35,217 nucleotides of DNA from Sulfitobacter sp. HI0040 (GTDB lineage Bacteria; Pseudomonadota; Alphaproteobacteria; Rhodobacterales; Rhodobacteraceae), in NCBI RefSeq assembly GCF_001634885.1, contig NZ_LWEX01000124.1:1-35217 (forward strand). The letters are read 5' to 3'. Position 1 is the first letter of the stretch, and each line of letters begins with the position of its first letter. The notes beneath the pieces are model-generated. The model was not told the DNA's origin. It worked only from the letters and a program-made list of their open reading frames with translations, and did not search any database. Position numbers and translations under genes: made by a program. Of this stretch, positions 30,899 through 35,217 are shown piece by piece.

Positions 30899-31490
30899 CC
30901 GGCACGGCCATTTCCGGCGTGCTCTGGCCCGAACCGGGGTGGCCTCCTCCGACTTCGATCTCAACCCGGAGGCGGAGGTGCCGCTTCCGCGCAAGCTGCG
31001 CCCGGCGGGCGTGCTGGCGGCCATCGTCGAACAGGACGGTGAGCAGATGTTGCTTCTGACGAAGCGGTCCTCGGCGCTGAAGCACCACCCGGGCCAGATC
31101 GCCTTTCCGGGCGGCAAGCTCGATCCCGGGGATGCGGATGTGACCGCCGCCGCGCTGCGAGAGGCGCAGGAGGAGATTGGCCTGCCCCCCGAACTGGTGG
31201 AGGTGTTGGGAACGCTGCCCCCGCATGAGACGGTCACAAGTTTCGAGGTGACTCCGGTGGTGGGGATCGTGAAGGCTCCTTTCCGGATCGTGCCCGAGGC
31301 CGGAGAGGTCGCGGAGGTCTTTACGGTGCCGCTGTCTCATGTCCTTAACCCTGAGAATTACATGGTTCATTCGCGGCGTTGGCGCGGAAAACGCAGGTAT
31401 TATTACGTCGTGCCCTACGGGCCCTATTACATCTGGGGCGCTACCGCGCGTATGTTGCGGACATGGGCAGACCGAATGACATCCACCTGA
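30891..31490 (+). CDS. CoA pyrophosphatase-type Nudix hydrolase
   Basis: The 199-residue protein belongs to the Nudix subgroup that includes CoA pyrophosphatase (NudL/UPF0035). The subgroup mark LLTKRSSALKHHPGQIAFPGGK precedes the Nudix helix KLDPGDADVTAAALREAQEEIGL, in which the acidic DxxD replaces the standard glutamate, as is usual for this group. GTG 30891 is the likely start because it overlaps the hslO stop and the earlier part of the open frame lies within hslO; GTG codons further in are possible. The 3' end overlaps the cca start by 28 bases, an unusually long overlap that suggests coupled translation. Confidence 0.85.
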   Translation: MPDRHGHFRRALARTGVASSDFDLNPEAEVPLPRKLRPAGVLAAIVEQDGEQMLLLTKRSSALKHHPGQIAFPGGKLDPGDADVTAAALREAQEEIGLPPELVEVLGTLPPHETVTSFEVTPVVGIVKAPFRIVPEAGEVAEVFTVPLSHVLNPENYMVHSRRWRGKRRYYYVVPYGPYYIWGATARMLRTWADRMTST

Positions 31491-32656
31491 CGCCGCAGGC
31501 CGCCGACTGGCTGGCGGACCCCCGTGTCAGCGCCGTTTGCGAGGCGGTCGCCTCGGACGGGGCCGGCATCTATTTCGTGGGTGGCTGCGTGCGCAACGCG
31601 CTGATGGGGCGCCCGGTGAGTGACGTGGACCTTTCCACGCCGTCCCGCCCTGAAGACGTGACCCGGAAATGCGAGGCAGCGGGCCTGCGCGTCGTACCGA
31701 CCGGGGTTGGGCACGGTACCGTCACGGTCGTATCCGGCGGGCAGGGGTTCGAGGTGACGACCTTCCGCAAGGACGTGGCCACCGATGGGCGCCGCGCCAC
31801 CGTCGCCTTCACAGATGATATCGCGGACGATGCGCGGCGGCGGGATTTCACGATGAACGCGCTCTATGCCACGCCGGAGGGCAGGGTGATCGACCCGTTG
31901 GGCGGCCTGCCAGATCTTCTGGCGGGGCGGGTGCGATTCATCGAAGACGCCGCCCAGCGGATCAAGGAAGACTACCTTCGTATCCTGCGCTTTTTCCGGT
32001 TTTCGGCATGGTACGGCGACCCCGCGGCGGGGTTCGAGGCCGAAACCCTCGCCGCGATTGCCGCGCACCTCGACGGGCTGGCGCATCTGTCGAAGGAGCG
32101 TATCGGGGCAGAGATGAAAAAGCTGCTGGAGGCACCCGACCCCGCCCCCGCGGTGGCGGCGATGGAACGCTTGGGCGTTCTGCAGGCGATCCTGCCGGGC
32201 AGTGATGCACGGTTCCTGCCAATCCTGCTGCATATGGAAGGGGAGGCAGGCATCACCGCCGCGCCCATGACCCGCCTCGCCGCGCTGGGCGGTGAGCAGG
32301 TCGCCAACAATTTGCGGCTGTCCAAGGCCGAAGCGAACACCCTCGCGGATGTGGCAGAGGCGGCGCAGAACGGGCAGGCACCTGCCGAAGTCGCCTACCG
32401 CAAAGGGGCCGATGTGGCCTTGCAAGCCATGCTTTTGCGCGCGGTTCTGACCGAACAGCCCCCCCGCCCGGAAGAGAAGGACCAGATCGCCCGCGGCGCC
32501 TCTGCGTCCTTTCCGCTGTCCGCGCGGGACCTGATGCCCGAATATACCGGCAAGGCGCTGGGGGAGCGGCTGCAAACGCTGGAACAGGCATGGATCGAGT
32601 CAGGTTTCGCGCTGGGCCGGGAGGATCTGATGCGCCTTGGGGGACGGCGGAAGTAA
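31463..32656 (+). CDS. cca: CCA tRNA nucleotidyltransferase / poly(A) polymerase family protein
   Basis: This enzyme adds or repairs the 3' CCA end of tRNAs. The 397-residue product has class II nucleotidyltransferase motifs: the active-site loop YFVGGCVRNALMGRPVSDVDLSTP, with the GG and the two metal-binding aspartates of DVD, then GTVTVV and RRDFTMNALYATPEGRVIDPLGG, and RIKEDYLRILRFFRFSAWYG for base and tRNA recognition. ATG 31463 is chosen; an upstream frame from 31379 is out of the family pattern and runs inside the Nudix gene. The pair Nudix-cca is common in alphaproteobacteria. Sequence alone does not wholly exclude poly(A) polymerase activity, but a single tRNA-processing role is most likely. 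Confidence 0.92.
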   Translation: MGRPNDIHLTPQAADWLADPRVSAVCEAVASDGAGIYFVGGCVRNALMGRPVSDVDLSTPSRPEDVTRKCEAAGLRVVPTGVGHGTVTVVSGGQGFEVTTFRKDVATDGRRATVAFTDDIADDARRRDFTMNALYATPEGRVIDPLGGLPDLLAGRVRFIEDAAQRIKEDYLRILRFFRFSAWYGDPAAGFEAETLAAIAAHLDGLAHLSKERIGAEMKKLLEAPDPAPAVAAMERLGVLQAILPGSDARFLPILLHMEGEAGITAAPMTRLAALGGEQVANNLRLSKAEANTLADVAEAAQNGQAPAEVAYRKGADVALQAMLLRAVLTEQPPRPEEKDQIARGASASFPLSARDLMPEYTGKALGERLQTLEQAWIESGFALGREDLMRLGGRRK

Positions 32657-32769
32657 TGGACATTCGAACGGTCAATGGGCATCACGGGAAGGGGCAGGCA
32701 TAGCCTCAGGTCCGATCCGAGCCATCGTGACCCCGACTGCCCCGTTCCATGGTTCAGAAAGCGCCCGGC

Positions 32770-34608
32770 ATGTTCCGCTATTTCGAAAATCTGATCGATC
32801 CCTATACCGCCTATGCCGAGCGGGACACGCCAGCCACGCGGCTCTGGCCGTTCCTGAAGGAATACGCCCAGCCTTTCCGGTCGGTCTTTCTGGTTACGGC
32901 CTTCATGTCGATCGTGGTTGCGGCCGTCGAAGTCGGGCTGATCTACTACATGGGCCGCATCGTCGATCTGCTGGACGCCGATCCGGCGCAGGTCTGGGCC
33001 GATCATGGGACGGAACTGATCCTTGTGGCGCTCTTTATCATTCTGATCCGGCCCATTCTGCAGGCGCTGGATGTGGCGCTAATCAACAATGCGATCCTGC
33101 CCAATTTCGGCACCCTGATCCGCTGGCGGGCGCACCGGCAGGTTCTGCGCCAGTCCGTCGGCTGGTTCGAGAACGATTTCGCCGGGCGTATCGCAAACCG
33201 GATCATGCAGACGCCGCCGGCGGCGGGCGAAGTCGTCTTTCAGGTGTTCGACGCCATTTCCTTTTCGCTGGCCTATATGGTGGGGGCGGCGATCCTGCTG
33301 TCGGCGGCTGACCTGCGGCTGCTGATGCCGCTGCTGATATGGTTCGTGCTTTATGGGCTGCTGGTGAACTGGACGGTGCGCCGTGTGGGGCCCGCATCAA
33401 AGGCGGCATCGGACGCGCGGTCGCAGGTGACGGGCCGCGTGGTCGATGCCTATGCGAACATCCATTCGGTGAAGATGTTCGCCCATCACGATCTGGAAAC
33501 GGAATTCGCGCGTGAGGCCATCGAGCGGGCACGGCGTACCTTTCAGGTCGAAATGCGCATTTTCACCGCCATGGACATCACGCTCGTCACGTTGAACGGG
33601 CTGCTCATCGTCGGGGTCGTCGGCTGGGCGCTGGCGCTTTGGATGAACGGGCAGGCCAGCGTGGGCGTCGTGGCCGCCGCAACGGCGCTGACACTGAGGC
33701 TCAATTCCATGACCGCGTGGATCATGTGGGCGCTGTCCTCCTTCTTTCGGCAGTTGGGTGTCGTTGCCGAAGGGATGGAGACCATCGCCCAGCCCATCCG
33801 GCTGACGGACGCCGCCTCTGCCCCCGATCTGAAGCTGACGGAAGGCAGAATCGAACTGAAGCGCCTGACCCATCATTACGGTCGCCCCTCCGGGGGGCTG
33901 CAGTCGGTCGACCTGGTGGTGCGACCGGGGGAAAAGATCGGTCTGGTCGGGCGGTCCGGCGCGGGGAAATCGACACTGCTGAAGCTGCTGTTGCGGTTCT
34001 ACGATGCGGAATCGGGAGAGATCAGGATCGATGGGCAGAACATCGCGCGGGTCACACAGGACAGCCTGAGGCGCAACATCGGGATGGTCCAGCAGGACAG
34101 TTCGCTCCTGCATCGGTCGGTGCGTGACAATATCCTTTATGGACGCCCCGATGCGACCGAGGCGGAAATGCGCGATGCGGCACGGCAGGCCCATGCCGAT
34201 GCCTTCATCCACGATCTGGTCGATCCCGAGGGGCGTCGCGGCTATGACGCCCATGTGGGCGAGCGGGGGGTGAAGCTGTCCGGGGGGCAGCGGCAGCGGA
34301 TCACGCTGGCGCGTGTCATCCTGAAGGACGCGCCGATTCTTTTGTTGGACGAGGCGACGAGCGCGCTCGACAGTGAGGTCGAGGCGGCAATTCAGGAAAC
34401 GCTCTATGGCATGATGGAAGGCAAGACCGTCATCGCTATTGCACACCGGCTGTCGACCATCGCCCACATGGACCGGATCGTCGTGCTGGACGAGGGCCGG
34501 ATCGTCGAAGACGGCACCCATGAAGCGCTTTTGGAAAATCGCGGGCTATATGCAGAGTTCTGGAACCGCCAATCCGGCGGTTTCCTGAAACCGGAAGGCG
34601 ATACGTGA
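32770..34608 (+). CDS. ABC exporter half-transporter (fused membrane and ATPase domains)
   Basis: The 612-residue protein has a six-helix membrane domain (residues about 30-320) fused to a C-terminal ATPase. Walker A GRSGAGKST is near residue 393, the signature LSGGQRQRI near 502, Walker B ILLLDEATSAL near 522 and an H-loop in IAHRLSTIAH near 557. This is the type IV exporter layout of MsbA and related half-transporters. Start 32770 (MFRYFENLIDPYTAY) is preferred; ATG 32749 would add 7 residues. The 113 bases before it hold no gene; a GGGGCAG (32691-32697) and CTGCCCC (32737-32743) pair is the only structure noticed. The gene ends within the start of a second half-transporter, implying a heterodimer. 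Substrate unknown. Confidence 0.92.
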   Translation: MFRYFENLIDPYTAYAERDTPATRLWPFLKEYAQPFRSVFLVTAFMSIVVAAVEVGLIYYMGRIVDLLDADPAQVWADHGTELILVALFIILIRPILQALDVALINNAILPNFGTLIRWRAHRQVLRQSVGWFENDFAGRIANRIMQTPPAAGEVVFQVFDAISFSLAYMVGAAILLSAADLRLLMPLLIWFVLYGLLVNWTVRRVGPASKAASDARSQVTGRVVDAYANIHSVKMFAHHDLETEFAREAIERARRTFQVEMRIFTAMDITLVTLNGLLIVGVVGWALALWMNGQASVGVVAAATALTLRLNSMTAWIMWALSSFFRQLGVVAEGMETIAQPIRLTDAASAPDLKLTEGRIELKRLTHHYGRPSGGLQSVDLVVRPGEKIGLVGRSGAGKSTLLKLLLRFYDAESGEIRIDGQNIARVTQDSLRRNIGMVQQDSSLLHRSVRDNILYGRPDATEAEMRDAARQAHADAFIHDLVDPEGRRGYDAHVGERGVKLSGGQRQRITLARVILKDAPILLLDEATSALDSEVEAAIQETLYGMMEGKTVIAIAHRLSTIAHMDRIVVLDEGRIVEDGTHEALLENRGLYAEFWNRQSGGFLKPEGDT

Positions 34609-35217
34609 GCTTGGATGACTGGATAGACCCGTTTCAGACTTCGGACGGGCCGCCGCCCCAGACGCTTGGCGCGTTCATGCGCTGGTGTCTGGCGGGGGCC
34701 TGGCCGGTGCTGTGGCTGGCGGCATTCCTTTCCGCCGCGGCGGGAGCGATGGAGGCGGGAACCGCATGGATACTGGGTGCGGTGATCGACGCCACGGTGT
34801 CCGCGGGACCGGAACAGTTCTTTGACGGGAGCAACCTTGCGCTGATCATCGGGGCGGTGGCGTTCTTCCTGCTGGCGCGGCCGCTGCTGTTTGCGATGTC
34901 CGCCGCCTCCAACGCGATACTGGTGCAGCCGAACGTCAATCCGCTGGTCCTGTCGCGGCTGCACCGCTGGACGCTGGGCCAGAACGTCACCTTCTTTGAC
35001 GATGACTTCGCCGGGCGGATTGCCCAGAAGCAGATGCAGGCGGCGCGCGCGGTCACCGATGTCACCTCCGAGGTGATCAACGTGGTCGCTTTTGCGCTGG
35101 CGTCACTGGCCGGGTCCGTCGCGCTGCTGGTCGCCATAGACTGGCGGGTGGCGATCGGTTTCACATTCTGGCTGTGTCTCTATTTCGCGCTGATCTACTG
35201 GTTTCTGCCCCGGATCC
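34605..35217 (+). CDS. ABC exporter half-transporter, partial (5' part)
   Basis: The open frame begins at GTG 34605, overlapping the preceding stop (GTGA), and continues past the right window edge; about 204 codons are visible. It encodes a hydrophilic opening (SLDDWIDPFQTSDGPPPQTLGAFMRW) and then membrane helices including LWLAAFLSAAAGAMEAGTAWILGAVIDATV and VAIDWRVAIGFTFWLCLYFALIYWFL. FFDDDFAGRIAQKQMQAA parallels WFENDFAGRIANRIMQTP in the upstream protein, so the two are homologous half-transporters. The ATPase domain must lie outside the window. The tight overlap supports stoichiometric synthesis as a heterodimer. A TTG at 34611 is an alternative start. Confidence 0.85.
   Translation, partial: MSLDDWIDPFQTSDGPPPQTLGAFMRWCLAGAWPVLWLAAFLSAAAGAMEAGTAWILGAVIDATVSAGPEQFFDGSNLALIIGAVAFFLLARPLLFAMSAASNAILVQPNVNPLVLSRLHRWTLGQNVTFFDDDFAGRIAQKQMQAARAVTDVTSEVINVVAFALASLAGSVALLVAIDWRVAIGFTFWLCLYFALIYWFLPRI

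Noticed and set aside
29945-31237. Minus-strand open frame of 430 codons opposite hslO and the CoA-type Nudix gene
   Set aside because: Antisense to two well-supported genes; no motif seen.
31427-32575. Minus-strand open frame of 382 codons opposite cca
   Set aside because: Shadow of cca, with low-complexity H/R/G-rich sequence.
32691-32743. GGGGCAG/CTGCCCC pair between cca and the ABC genes as a terminator
   Set aside because: Seven-base arms are separated by a 39-base loop and lack a T-run, so it is too weak to call.
1-35217. tRNA, rRNA, CRISPR, insertion sequence or phage features
   Set aside because: No cloverleaf-like segments, repeat-spacer arrays, transposase motifs or terminal repeats were recognised on reading; the gene set is housekeeping and continuous.

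Overview
This window looks like the replication-origin neighbourhood of an alphaproteobacterial chromosome, most likely from the Rhodobacteraceae (Roseobacter/Rhodobacter group). The evidence is the gene order, the protein style (GTG starts, GC-rich codons, short ATGA overlaps) and two perfect parS palindromes beside parA-parB. The order dnaQ-coaE-aroE-maf running left and hemJ-rho-mnmE-mnmG-rsmG-parA-parB running right matches the alphaproteobacterial oriC block known from Caulobacter and Rickettsia. The family assignment rests on recognition and was not tested by a database search.

Layout. Positions 1-2560 (minus strand) hold a tightly overlapping operon: maf, aroE, coaE and dnaQ, with dnaQ running off the left edge. 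Positions 2561-2965 hold no gene: they contain two AT-rich patches of about 22% GC, four 9-mers one mismatch from the DnaA box, and three GANTC sites. I propose this as oriC. Positions 2966-10281 (plus strand) carry hemJ, rho with its own promoter and a possible structured leader, then mnmE, mnmG, rsmG, parA and parB as a compact run. A parS site lies inside the first codons of mnmG and another inside the first codons of rsmG. Positions 10275-12749 (minus) are hemW, rdgB and rph. Positions 12861-14498 (plus) are the heat-shock pair hrcA-grpE, and mutS (minus) follows.

The right half is more mixed. A solitary family-61 glycosyltransferase lies between mutS and a malic enzyme-phosphotransacetylase fusion (maeB), which overlaps a ribokinase-like PfkB gene. 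An exported MsrA, an aminotransferase-sulfotransferase gene pair and a small secreted protein follow. After a strong terminator come argG (minus) and ilvA (plus), a divergent Hpt / REC-PP2C signalling pair, a Nudix hydrolase (minus), then hslO, a CoA-type Nudix hydrolase, cca and two ABC exporter half-transporters, the second cut by the window edge.

The left and centre handle chromosome start-up, partition, tRNA/rRNA modification, transcription termination and nucleotide-pool hygiene (maf, rdgB, Nudix). The right adds protein repair and redox chaperones (msrA, hslO), amino-acid metabolism (argG, ilvA, aminotransferase) and signalling. There are no rRNA or tRNA genes, insertion sequences or CRISPR arrays that I can see. 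The only gene-free stretch above 300 bases is the proposed origin.
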